From the NCBI GenBank assembly GCA_035650495.1, contig DASRHK010000025.1, forward strand, positions 1-24,960: DNA of 24,960 nt, given 5' to 3'. Made by a program: the position numbers and the translations under genes. The notes under the pieces were generated by a model. It made no database searches. It was not told the DNA's origin and saw only the letters and a program-made list of their open reading frames with translations. Positions within the stretch are counted from its first letter, which is position 1. Each line of letters starts with the position of its first letter. The stretch is from DASRHK01 sp035650495. Its GTDB lineage: Bacteria > Pseudomonadota > Gammaproteobacteria > Nevskiales > Nevskiaceae. Of this stretch, positions 17,014 to 24,042 are shown in pieces.

Positions 17014-17119
17014 TAGCGAAAAGCGGAGTGACGCGCAGCGCAGCTCGCTTTTCGTAAAACAACGGACCGCGCGTTAAGCCGACTTCGTTCTACGCTTTGC
17101 ACGAAGTCGGCTTGAACGC
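17014..17119 (-). repeat. Composite two-hairpin repeat, right copy (inverted)
   Basis: On the minus strand this reads as the left copy. The outer hairpin (17071-17119) matches 13832-13880 at 46 of 49 bases, all three differences lying in the loop. The inner hairpin has arms CGAAAAGCG (17017-17025) and CGCTTTTCG (17046-17054). The connecting bases also align (TCCGTTGTTT followed by ACGAAAA), while the inner-hairpin loop has diverged. It lies between two convergent genes, 16 bases after the kinase-gene stop on the minus strand, and could serve as a two-way terminator. Confidence 0.85.
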
Positions 17120-17135
17120 GCCGATCGAAGCCATC

Positions 17136-18071
17136 CTACAGCTTCAAGTCGTACTTGAATTCCTTCTTGAAGCGTTCCTTGAACTGATCCATCGAGAACT
17201 TGTGGTTCTGCGTGCCCGGCCGCTCGATCTTGATCGCGCCCAGCAGTGACGCAATCCTTCCCGTTGTCTCCCAATCGAGTCCCTTGGCGATTCCGTAGAG
17301 CAAGCCGCCACGATAGGCGTCGCCGCAGCCGGTGGGATCGGCGAGCGAATGCGCCTGCGCGCATGGGACGCGATAGGTCTTGCCCTTCGCGTAGATGTGC
17401 GAGCCCTTCGATCCGTGCGTGATCACGAGCGCGTCGAGGCGCTCGGCGATCTGCTTCTGCGTCCAGCCCGTGCGTGACATGAAGAGCTCGGCTTCGTAGT
17501 CGTTGAGCGCGAGATAGCTCGCTTCGTTGACGAAGGTCTTGAGCTCGTCGCCGGTGAACAGCGGCATGCCCTGCCCCGGATCGAACAGGAACGGGATGCC
17601 CGCCTCCGCGAATTGCTTCGCGTGCTGGAGCATGCCGTCGCGGCCGTCGGGCGACACCGAGCCGAGCTTGATGCCCTTCTCCGCGACTTCCTGCTTGTGC
17701 GCGTGATTCATCGCGCCCGGATGGAACGCGGTGATCTGGTTGTCGTCGAGATCGGTCGTGATGTACGCCTGCGCCGTGTAGGTGCCGTCGATCTCCTTCA
17801 CGAACTTGCGCGAGATGCCGCACTGATCCATCCACTTCGCGTAGGTCTCGAAGTCCTTGCCGACGGTGCCCATCGGCAGCGGCTCGCCGCCGAGCAGCTT
17901 CAGGTTGTAGGCGATGTTGCCGGCGCAGCCGCCGAACTCACGCCGCAGCTCGGGCACCTGGAACGAGACGTTCAGCATGTGCACTTTGTCCGGCAGGATC
18001 TCGTTCTTGAAGTAGCCCGAATACACCATGATGGTGTCGTAGGCGAACGAGCCGCAGATCAGCACTGACAT
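17136..18071 (-). CDS. PfkB-family carbohydrate/nucleoside kinase
   Basis: This is a cytoplasmic ribokinase-like ATP-dependent kinase of 311 residues. It shows PfkB signature 1 as GGCAGNIAYNLKLLGG (from residue 47) and signature 2 as DPTGCGDAYRGG (from 245), with catalytic base D251 and the GCGD anion hole. The N-terminal segment CGSFAYDTIM is typical of an annotated carbohydrate kinase/adenosine kinase-like group. The substrate cannot be told from sequence; a sugar or adenosine are both possible. It is the last gene of the gcv cluster, 10 bases after dgkA. AGGA is present a few bases ahead of the ATG on the minus strand. Confidence 0.9.
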   Translation of the reverse strand: MSVLICGSFAYDTIMVYSGYFKNEILPDKVHMLNVSFQVPELRREFGGCAGNIAYNLKLLGGEPLPMGTVGKDFETYAKWMDQCGISRKFVKEIDGTYTAQAYITTDLDDNQITAFHPGAMNHAHKQEVAEKGIKLGSVSPDGRDGMLQHAKQFAEAGIPFLFDPGQGMPLFTGDELKTFVNEASYLALNDYEAELFMSRTGWTQKQIAERLDALVITHGSKGSHIYAKGKTYRVPCAQAHSLADPTGCGDAYRGGLLYGIAKGLDWETTGRIASLLGAIKIERPGTQNHKFSMDQFKERFKKEFKYDLKL

Positions 18072-18081
18072 TTTCTTTTCC

Positions 18082-18444
18082 TTATCGACCCAACAGAACC
18101 AAGCCCCAGATCAGCGGCACCTGCAGCAGGCTGATGTGCACCGCTGCACTGCCGACATCCTTCGCACGCCCCGACAGCTCGTGGAATTCCTTGCCGATGC
18201 GATCGATCGCGACTTCGATGCCGGTGTTGAGGAGCTCCGTGATGAGCACGATCAAGAGCGACATGATCAGCACCGCGCGTTCGAGCCCCGTGTGCCCGAG
18301 CCACAGCGCGAGCGGCGCGAGCACGAGACAGATCGCGAACTCGATCTGGAACGCCTCTTCGCCGCGCAGCGCGTAACCGAGGCCCCAGTACGAAACCTTC
18401 GTCGCACGCCAGAGCCGAGCCAGTCCCCGCATCCCATCGGCCAT
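18082..18444 (-). CDS. dgkA: Diacylglycerol kinase (DgkA)
   Basis: DgkA is a small integral inner-membrane enzyme that phosphorylates diacylglycerol to phosphatidic acid, recycling lipid left by envelope glycan synthesis. The product is 120 residues with three hydrophobic helices, the normal size. The signature ELLNTGIEVAIDRIGKEFHE is followed by LSGRAKDVGSAAV. E70, N73, E77, K95 and D96 each lie one position after the E. coli residues E69, N72, E76, K94 and D95 known for catalysis or metal binding. It lies 3 bases after the unknown gene upstream and 10 bases before the PfkB kinase gene, so it is co-transcribed. No functional link to glycine cleavage is evident. Confidence 0.95.
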   Translation of the reverse strand: MADGMRGLARLWRATKVSYWGLGYALRGEEAFQIEFAICLVLAPLALWLGHTGLERAVLIMSLLIVLITELLNTGIEVAIDRIGKEFHELSGRAKDVGSAAVHISLLQVPLIWGLVLLGR

Positions 18445-18447
18445 GCT

Positions 18448-18921
18448 TCAGCCCCCCGCCTTCACGCGCTCATGGGCGGCGACCAGCCCGTCCATCGACG
18501 CGCCTTTGCGCCGGATCGCAACCTGGCAGGTCGTCACGCCTTCCTCCGCCTGCGAGCGCAGGACGACGAACTCGCCGCCGATGCGCTCCATCATCCTGCG
18601 GTCGTACTCCATCATCCGATGGCAGCCTTCGACATTGCCAGTGCCGCGATACGGACACGGCTGATGGATCTCCGCGTAGACCGTGTCGGCGTCGATCTTG
18701 GTGATCGGCACCCACTTCCTCGACGGGAACATGCGCTGCCATTCTTCGCCGAGGGCCTTGACCTCGACCTGGGGCTTTCCCTGATTCACGCCGAGCGTGA
18801 ACGCGCCGAACGCGCGCATCAGCGGACGCCCGAGCCAGCGATTGCGCGCGGGATCCCGCGTCGCCCATTGCGACACGCCGAGCAATCCCTGGAACACTTT
18901 CGCCTGCAGCCTGCGCAGCAT
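18448..18921 (-). CDS. Conserved-looking protein of unknown function
   Basis: I do not recognise a named family for this 157-residue protein. It has no signal peptide and no clear membrane helix. It is basic at the N-terminus and has a cysteine-bearing core: C89 in HQPCPYRGTG, C100 in GNVEGCHRMMEYDRRMM and C132 in GVTTCQVAIRRKG. The Cys, His and acidic residues clustered at 86-110 could form a metal or small-ligand site, but this is a guess. The gene is 13 bases after gcvPB and 3 bases before dgkA, so it is a real operon member, not a chance frame. Codon use looks like its neighbours. Confidence 0.85.
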   Translation of the reverse strand: MLRRLQAKVFQGLLGVSQWATRDPARNRWLGRPLMRAFGAFTLGVNQGKPQVEVKALGEEWQRMFPSRKWVPITKIDADTVYAEIHQPCPYRGTGNVEGCHRMMEYDRRMMERIGGEFVVLRSQAEEGVTTCQVAIRRKGASMDGLVAAHERVKAGG

Positions 18922-18934
18922 CGCGGCTCCGGTT

Positions 18935-20395
18935 TCAGCCTTGAGCGTAGCGCACGTCCAATTGCCGCGCGGCTCGCACGTCGTCGAGCCTGCGCACGGG
19001 CGTCGTGTACGGCGCGCCCTTCACGTAAGCGATGTCCTGCTTCGCCTCTTCCCAGATCTTCACCAGCGCATCGACGAAGCCGTCGAGCGTCGCCTTGTCC
19101 TCGGTCTCGGTCGGCTCGATCAGCAGGCACTCCGGCACCAGCAGCGGGAAGTAGATCGTCGGCGCGTGGACGCCGTAATCGAGCAGCCGCTTGGCGACGT
19201 CGGTCGCCGTGAGATCGATCTGCTGCTTCTGCTTCTTCAGCGTGATGATGAACTCGTGCGACGCGCGCCGATTCGGGAATGCGAGATCGAAGCCGCGCTT
19301 CTTCAGCTGCGCGGCGAGATAGTTCGCGTTGAGCGTCGCGAATTCGGCAACGCGATGCATCCCCTCGCGGCCGAGCAGCCGCGCATACACGTACGCGCGC
19401 AACAGCACGCCCGCGTTGCCCATGAACGCGGACAGCCGGCCGATCGTTTGCGGAAGATCGCGCTCGTCGAGCCATCGATATTTACCGTCGGTGCCGCGAC
19501 CGACGAGCGGGATCGGCATGAACGGCTTCAGTCGCTCGGAGACGCCGACCGCGCCGGCACCGGGACCGCCGCCGCCGTGCGGCGTCGAGAAGGTCTTGTG
19601 CAGGTTCATGTGGATGACGTCGAAGCCCATGTCGCCGGGCCGCACCTTGCCGAGGATCGCGTTGAGATTGGCGCCGTCGTAATACAGAAGGCCACCGGCC
19701 TTGTGCACGATCTCGGCGATTTCCTTGATGCGCCGCTCGAACACGCCGAGCGTCGACGGATTGGTGAGCATGATGCCCGCGGTCTTCGGACCGACCGCGG
19801 CCTTCAGCGCCTCGACGTCGACGTCGCCGTCGGCGTTGGTCGGGATCTCGCGTACCGTGCAGCCGCACATGCTCGCCGTCGCGGGATTGGTGCCGTGCGC
19901 GGCGTCGGGGCAGATGATCTCGGTGCGATCGAGATCATTCCGCGCGCGGTGATACGCGCGGATCATCGCGACACCGGCGAGCTCGCCCTGCGCGCCGGCC
20001 ATCGGCGTCAGCGACACGCCCGCCATGCCGGTCACCTCCTTCAGCATCTCCTGCAGCTCGAACATGCAGGCCATGAAGCCCTGGCTGTGCGACACCGGCG
20101 CGAGCGGATGGCGCGCGAGGAACTCCGGCAGCATCGCGAGCGTGTTGCACGCGCGCGGGTTGTATTTCATCGTGCACGAGCCGAGCGGATAGAACTGCGT
20201 GTCGATCGAGAAATTCAATCGCGACAGTCGCGTGTAGTGACGCACCGCCTGCAGCTCCGACACGGCTGGAAGCTTCGGCGGATGCGCGCGTCGCAATTTC
20301 GAAGGCACGCGCGAGTCGTCCCGCTTCACCGGCGGATGCTGCGCATAGGCGGCGCGGCCTTCGCGGGAAATCTCGAAAATCAATTTCTCTGCCAT
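18935..20395 (-). CDS. gcvPB: Glycine dehydrogenase (decarboxylating) subunit 2, GcvPB
   Basis: This is the PLP-bearing half of the split P protein of the glycine cleavage system. It decarboxylates glycine and passes the aminomethyl group to the lipoyl arm of GcvH. The product is 486 residues, normal for subunit 2. The cofactor-binding Lys is K267 in HMNLHKTFSTPHGGGGPGAG. FYPLGSCTMKYNPR near residue 70 and the PDAAHGTNPA segment near 163-172 are also diagnostic. It is read 44 bases after tpx, not directly after gcvPA as in most split systems. The ribosome site is weak. A palindromic repeat lies in that gap. Confidence 0.96.
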   Translation of the reverse strand: MAEKLIFEISREGRAAYAQHPPVKRDDSRVPSKLRRAHPPKLPAVSELQAVRHYTRLSRLNFSIDTQFYPLGSCTMKYNPRACNTLAMLPEFLARHPLAPVSHSQGFMACMFELQEMLKEVTGMAGVSLTPMAGAQGELAGVAMIRAYHRARNDLDRTEIICPDAAHGTNPATASMCGCTVREIPTNADGDVDVEALKAAVGPKTAGIMLTNPSTLGVFERRIKEIAEIVHKAGGLLYYDGANLNAILGKVRPGDMGFDVIHMNLHKTFSTPHGGGGPGAGAVGVSERLKPFMPIPLVGRGTDGKYRWLDERDLPQTIGRLSAFMGNAGVLLRAYVYARLLGREGMHRVAEFATLNANYLAAQLKKRGFDLAFPNRRASHEFIITLKKQKQQIDLTATDVAKRLLDYGVHAPTIYFPLLVPECLLIEPTETEDKATLDGFVDALVKIWEEAKQDIAYVKGAPYTTPVRRLDDVRAARQLDVRYAQG

Positions 20396-20409
20396 TCGGT
20401 CGTCTCGTC

Positions 20410-20429
20410 ATGCCCGCGCAGGCGGGCAT
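20410..20429. repeat. Short palindrome of the interspersed CATGCCCGC/GCGGGCAT type
   Basis: ATGCCCGC, a GCAG loop and GCGGGCAT form a perfect 8-bp stem between tpx and gcvPB, flanked by GTC on the left and CCAGTTTTC on the right. Elements of this kind, whose + strand translates as MPAQAGIQ, are widespread intergenic repeats in Proteobacteria (recalled from general knowledge). Only one copy is visible here. The T-rich stretch lies on the side opposite to gcv transcription. Confidence 0.65.
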
Positions 20430-20439
20430 CCAGTTTTCT

Positions 20440-20940
20440 TTACGCCAGCGCCTTCAGCGCCGCGTCGTAGTTGGGTTCGTTCGCGAGCTCGGGGACGAGC
20501 TCGGTGTGCCTGACCTTGTTCTGCTCGTCGAGCACCACGATCGCGCGAGCGGTCAGGCCCGCGAGCGGACCGTTCTCCATCAGCACGCCGAGATCCTTCG
20601 CGAAGTGGTGATCGCGCATGGTCGACAGCGTGACGACGTTGCTGATCCCTTCGGCGCCGCAGAAGCGCTTCTGCGCGAACGGCAGGTCCGCCGAGATGCA
20701 CAGCACCACTGCGTCCTTGAGCGCCGCCGCCTTCTCGTTGAACTTGCGCACCGAGGTCGCGCAGGTCGCCGTGTCGATCGACGGGAAGATGTTCAGCACT
20801 TTCTTCTTGCCGACGTAGTCGTGCAGCGTCACGTCCTTCAGATCCTGGCCGACGAGCTTGAACCCGGTGAACTCGCTGCCGAGGCTCGGCAACTCGCCGT
20901 TGGTCTGGATCGGATTGCCGCGCAAAGTGATCTTGGCCAT
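20440..20940 (-). CDS. tpx: Thiol peroxidase (Tpx), atypical 2-Cys peroxiredoxin
   Basis: Tpx reduces hydrogen peroxide and alkyl hydroperoxides using thioredoxin. The product is 166 residues, the standard length. The peroxidatic cysteine C60 lies in PSIDTATCATSVRKFN and the resolving cysteine C94 in KRFCGAEGI, equivalent to E. coli Cys61 and Cys95. The surrounding FPSIDT and STMRDHHFAKDLGV segments are Tpx-specific and exclude AhpC or BCP. It lies 13 bases after gcvPA and 44 before gcvPB, so it is embedded in the glycine cleavage operon. A role in protecting the cleavage enzymes or their thiols is an inference. Confidence 0.96.
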   Translation of the reverse strand: MAKITLRGNPIQTNGELPSLGSEFTGFKLVGQDLKDVTLHDYVGKKKVLNIFPSIDTATCATSVRKFNEKAAALKDAVVLCISADLPFAQKRFCGAEGISNVVTLSTMRDHHFAKDLGVLMENGPLAGLTARAIVVLDEQNKVRHTELVPELANEPNYDAALKALA

Positions 20941-20953
20941 CGACGGTTCTCGC

Positions 20954-22312
20954 TCAGGAAAGGGCGTGCCGCAGCGCCTCGGAATAGCGCTGAAGGTCGG
21001 CGTGGGTCTTGGTCTCGGTCGCGCAGACCAGCAGCGACTGGCCGAGCTCGGGGTAATGCCGCGACAGATCGAAGCCGCCGACGATGCCCTGATCGGTCAG
21101 CGTCTCCAGCGTCGCAGCGACCGGCTTCGGCAAGCGCAGCACGGCTTCGTGGAACACGGCGCCGTTGAACACGCGCTCGACGCCCGGCACCTTGGTCAGC
21201 TGCTCGATGAGATCCTGCGTGTTCGCCATCGACGACGACGCGACCTTCGCGAGTCCTTCGGCGCCGACGAGCGACATGTAGATCGTCGCCGCCGTGACCA
21301 GCAGTCCCTGGTTCGTGCAGATGTTGCTCGTCGCCTTCGCGCGACGGATGTGCTGCTCGCGCGCCTGCAGCGTCAGCGCGTAGCCGGGCTTGCCGTCGAG
21401 ATCGACGGTGCGCCCGATGATGCGGCCCGGCATCTGCCGAACGAATTCCTTCTTGCAGGTGAGGAAGCCGAAGTACGGCCCACCCGACGCCAGCGGCACG
21501 CCGAGCGGCTGGCCTTCGCCGCAGACGATGTCGGCGCCGGTCGCGCCCCACTGTCCCGGCGGCTTGAGCAGCGCGAGCGAGGTGGGATTCACCACCGCGA
21601 TGACGAGCGCGCCCTGCGCGTGCGCCCAGTCGGTGATCGCATCGACGTCCTCGAGCACGCCGAAGAAATTTGGCTGCGCGATGACCACGGCGGTCGGCGC
21701 GGAGCCGTCGTATTGCTTGAGCGATTCGAGCGACGTCTGCCCGGACCTGTGATCGTAGGAGACGATCGCCTGGCGCACGCCCTGCGCGTGCGTGATCGAC
21801 ATCGCGACGTCCGCGTAGAACGGATGCAGCGCCTTCGGCACCAGCATGTTGCCGGCCGTGTTCTTCTGATTCGCGCGCGCCGCCATCAGCATCGCTTCGG
21901 CGAGCGCGGACGCGCCGTCGTAGAGCGATGCGTTGCTCACATCCATCCCGGTGAGCTCGGTCATCATCGACTGGAACTCGTAGAGCAGCTGCAGCGTGCC
22001 CTGGCTCGCTTCGGCCTGATACGGCGTGTAGGCCGAATAGAACTCGCCGCGCGTGGTGATCTCCCACACCGCCGCCGGGATGTGATGCTCGTAGGCGCCC
22101 GCGCCAATGAAGTTGAGCGCCATGCGGTCCTGCGCGGCGCGCGCGCGCATCAGGCGCGAGGTCTCCATCTCGGAAAGACCTTCGGGAATCTTCGAAAGCT
22201 TGCCGCAGCGCAGGTTCTGCGGAATCTCGTCGAACAGCGCGTCGACGCTCGGTGCGCCGATGGCGTCGAGCATCTCTTTGACTTCAGCGTCGGTGTGCGG
22301 GATGAACGGCAT
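20954..22312 (-). CDS. gcvPA: Glycine dehydrogenase (decarboxylating) subunit 1, GcvPA
   Basis: This is the N-terminal half of the split P protein; it has the aminotransferase fold but no cofactor lysine and pairs with GcvPB to form the active enzyme. The product is 452 residues, typical of subunit 1. It opens with MPFIPHTDAEVKEMLDAIG and contains the hallmark FIGAGAYEHHIPAAV and YTPYQAEASQGTLQLLYEFQ segments and the NASLYDGASALAEAM segment. It starts only 3 bases after the gcvH stop, with no clear ribosome site of its own, so translational coupling to gcvH is likely. tpx follows after 13 bases. Confidence 0.96.
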   Translation of the reverse strand: MPFIPHTDAEVKEMLDAIGAPSVDALFDEIPQNLRCGKLSKIPEGLSEMETSRLMRARAAQDRMALNFIGAGAYEHHIPAAVWEITTRGEFYSAYTPYQAEASQGTLQLLYEFQSMMTELTGMDVSNASLYDGASALAEAMLMAARANQKNTAGNMLVPKALHPFYADVAMSITHAQGVRQAIVSYDHRSGQTSLESLKQYDGSAPTAVVIAQPNFFGVLEDVDAITDWAHAQGALVIAVVNPTSLALLKPPGQWGATGADIVCGEGQPLGVPLASGGPYFGFLTCKKEFVRQMPGRIIGRTVDLDGKPGYALTLQAREQHIRRAKATSNICTNQGLLVTAATIYMSLVGAEGLAKVASSSMANTQDLIEQLTKVPGVERVFNGAVFHEAVLRLPKPVAATLETLTDQGIVGGFDLSRHYPELGQSLLVCATETKTHADLQRYSEALRHALS

Positions 22313-22315
22313 GGT

Positions 22316-22705
22316 CTATTGAGCGTCGATGACCTTCTGATAACCCGCCGCGTCGAGCAGCTTGTCGACGTCGCCCGCATTCGCCGGCTTCATCTTCCAC
22401 ATCCAGCCCGCGCCGTACGGATCGCTGTTCAGCGTCTCGGGTGCGTCGGCGAGCTTCGGATTCGATTCGATCACTTCGCCGGCGAGCGGCGCATAGACGT
22501 CGGACGCCGCCTTCACCGACTCGACGACGGCGCAGGCCTCGTCGGCTTTCAGCTTGCGGCCAGGCTTCGGCACTTCGACGAACACGAGATCGCCGAGCGC
22601 GTTCTGCGCGTGATCGGTGATGCCGATCACGACGTTGCCGTCGGGCAGCTTCTTGATCCACTCGTGCGTCTTCACATACTTCAGATCGCCGGGCACGTTG
22701 CTCAT
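22316..22705 (-). CDS. gcvH: Glycine cleavage system H protein (GcvH)
   Basis: GcvH is the lipoylated carrier that shuttles the aminomethyl intermediate between the P, T and L proteins. The product is 129 residues. The lipoylation site is K65 in AVVESVKAASDVYAP, the invariant ESVKAASD context. The C-terminal GAGWMWKMKP motif is also diagnostic. A strong ribosome site AGGAGA (22711-22716 on the minus strand) lies 5 bases before the ATG. It begins 19 bases after gcvT and ends 3 bases before gcvPA. Confidence 0.97.
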   Translation of the reverse strand: MSNVPGDLKYVKTHEWIKKLPDGNVVIGITDHAQNALGDLVFVEVPKPGRKLKADEACAVVESVKAASDVYAPLAGEVIESNPKLADAPETLNSDPYGAGWMWKMKPANAGDVDKLLDAAGYQKVIDAQ

Positions 22706-22724
22706 GCTGTTCTCCTGAGAATTC

Positions 22725-23807
22725 CTAGACCAGAACCTTGCCGTTGCGCACGAACGGCGGCTTCACCACGCGCGCGGGCAGCCATTGCCCGCGGATCTCG
22801 ACCTCGCAATTTCCGCTTGCAGACGCGTCGACGCGCGCGAAGGCGATCGACTGCTTCATCGTCGGCGCGAATCCGCCGCTCGTCGTCTCGCCGGTCGCGC
22901 CGTTGGCGAAGCGCACGCGCATGTGCGGGCGCACGACGCCGCGGCCTTCGAGCACCAGCCCGATGAGCTTGCGCGGCGACACGCCGCGATATTTCTCGAT
23001 CGCCTCGCGGCCGATGAACTTGCGGTCCGACGGCTCCCACACGATCGTCCAGCCAAGCCCCGACTCGAGCGGATGATTCGACTCGTCCATGTCCTGGCCG
23101 TAGAGATTCATCCCCGCTTCGAGGCGCAGCGTGTCGCGCGCTCCGAGGCCGCAGGCCTTCACGCCGTCGGCCGCGAACATGCGCCAGATCGCGACCAGGT
23201 CGTCGTGCGGGAAGATGATCTCGAAGCCGTCCTCGCCCGTGTAACCGGTGCGGCCTACGAAGTGGTCGCCGTCGGAGGCCGCCTGGAACGGCGTGAGCTG
23301 CATCGCCTTGGCGGCGAGCGCTGCGGGAAAATGCTTCGACGCGATTTCGCGCGCCCGCGGACCCTGTACCGCCAGGATGCCGAGATCGGTGCGATGCGTG
23401 ACGTCGACGCGGAACTTGCGCGCGTGCTCGCGGATCCAGATCAGGTCCTTGTCGGTCGTGCCGGCGTTGACCACGATGCGGACCCATTCGTCCTCCATGC
23501 CGTAGACGATGAGATCGTCGATGATCCCGCCGTCCTCGCGCAGCATGCAGGTGTAGAGCGCCTTGCCGGGCGCGGTGAGCTTGGAGACGTCGTTCGCGAG
23601 GAGGTGCCTGAGGAACCCGCGCGCGTGGCTGCCGCGCAGGTCGACCGCCGACATGTGGGCGACGTCGAACATCCCCGCCGAGCCGCGCACCGCGTGGTGC
23701 TCGTCGAGCTGCGACTGGTACTGGATCGGCATCTCCCAGCCCGCGAAGTCGACGAGCCGCGCGTTCAAGCGAACGTGTTCGGGATGGAGTGCGGTTCTTT
23801 TCAGCAT
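22725..23807 (-). CDS. gcvT: Aminomethyltransferase, glycine cleavage T protein (GcvT)
   Basis: GcvT takes the aminomethyl group from GcvH, releases ammonia and transfers a methylene group to tetrahydrofolate. The product is 360 residues, the usual length. Diagnostic segments are FAGWEMPIQY near residue 21, GMFDVAHMSAVDLRG near 45, EDGGIIDDLIVYG at 91-103 with the conserved folate-site Asp, GRTGYTGEDGFEI, and GLGARDTLRLEAGMNLYGQD. It is the first gene of the cluster. Its start codon is directly abutted by the 3' arm of a hairpin in the leader, and a tandem glycine riboswitch lies upstream, so the gene should respond to glycine. The ribosome site (GGA) is within that arm. Confidence 0.97.
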   Translation of the reverse strand: MLKRTALHPEHVRLNARLVDFAGWEMPIQYQSQLDEHHAVRGSAGMFDVAHMSAVDLRGSHARGFLRHLLANDVSKLTAPGKALYTCMLREDGGIIDDLIVYGMEDEWVRIVVNAGTTDKDLIWIREHARKFRVDVTHRTDLGILAVQGPRAREIASKHFPAALAAKAMQLTPFQAASDGDHFVGRTGYTGEDGFEIIFPHDDLVAIWRMFAADGVKACGLGARDTLRLEAGMNLYGQDMDESNHPLESGLGWTIVWEPSDRKFIGREAIEKYRGVSPRKLIGLVLEGRGVVRPHMRVRFANGATGETTSGGFAPTMKQSIAFARVDASASGNCEVEIRGQWLPARVVKPPFVRNGKVLV

Positions 23808-23847
23808 GCGATTTCCGGGTCGGCGTGTCTTCTCAAGCGGAAATCGC
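23808..23847 (-). promoter_or_regulatory. Expression-platform hairpin at the gcvT start
   Basis: Arms GCGATTTCCG (23847-23838, minus strand) and CGGAAATCGC (23817-23808) are perfectly complementary over 10 bp around a 20-base loop. The second arm ends at the base just before the gcvT ATG and contains the only ribosome-site-like GGA. It therefore hides the initiation region when folded. The first arm begins at the 3' end of aptamer 2. There is no T-run, which argues for translational rather than terminator control. Confidence 0.7.
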
Positions 23848-24005
23848 CCCTCTGTCCTTTGACCTGAGCGTTGAGCGCCTTCGGTGACCCGCTTTCGCGG
23901 ATGCTCTCCAGAGTGGTGCGGCCGTCACGCTCCTTTCACCTGAGCGATTCCGGGCGAATTTGCGCCGTCGGTGCTGCCCGCTTGCCGGCAGTCTCTCGCG
24001 TGACG
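23847..24005 (-). ncRNA. Tandem glycine riboswitch
   Basis: Two aptamers lie in the gcvT leader. Aptamer 1 (24005-23923) has an 8-bp closing stem CGTCACGC/GCGTGACG and the conserved core elements GAGAGAC, CACCGACGGCGCAAA and CTCAGGTGAAAGGA. Aptamer 2 (about 23914-23847) has CTCTGGAGAG, CACCGAAGGCGC, CTCAGGTCAAAGGACAGAG and a closing stem CTCTG/CAGAG. A linker of about 8 bases joins them. This is the classic tandem arrangement that switches gcv operons on when glycine is plentiful. The core motifs match the known consensus, so the assignment is secure. Confidence 0.93.
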
Positions 24006-24011
24006 GGCGCC

Positions 24012-24042
24012 ACTATAGCCGAATCTTCGCGGCCGATGTCGA
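24012..24042 (-). promoter_or_regulatory. Candidate promoter of the gcv operon
   Basis: On the minus strand a TATAGT -10 box (24017-24012) is preceded by TCGACA (24042-24037), close to the -35 consensus, with a 19-base spacer that is longer than ideal. Transcription starting 6-7 bases after the -10 box would begin at about 24005, exactly the first base of the aptamer 1 closing stem. This agreement supports the -10 box. Confidence 0.55.

Noticed and set aside
20858..22966. A 702-codon + strand frame opposite gcvPA and gcvH
   Set aside because: The minus strand encodes complete GcvPA and GcvH with the lipoyl motif. The + frame is an Arg-rich shadow.
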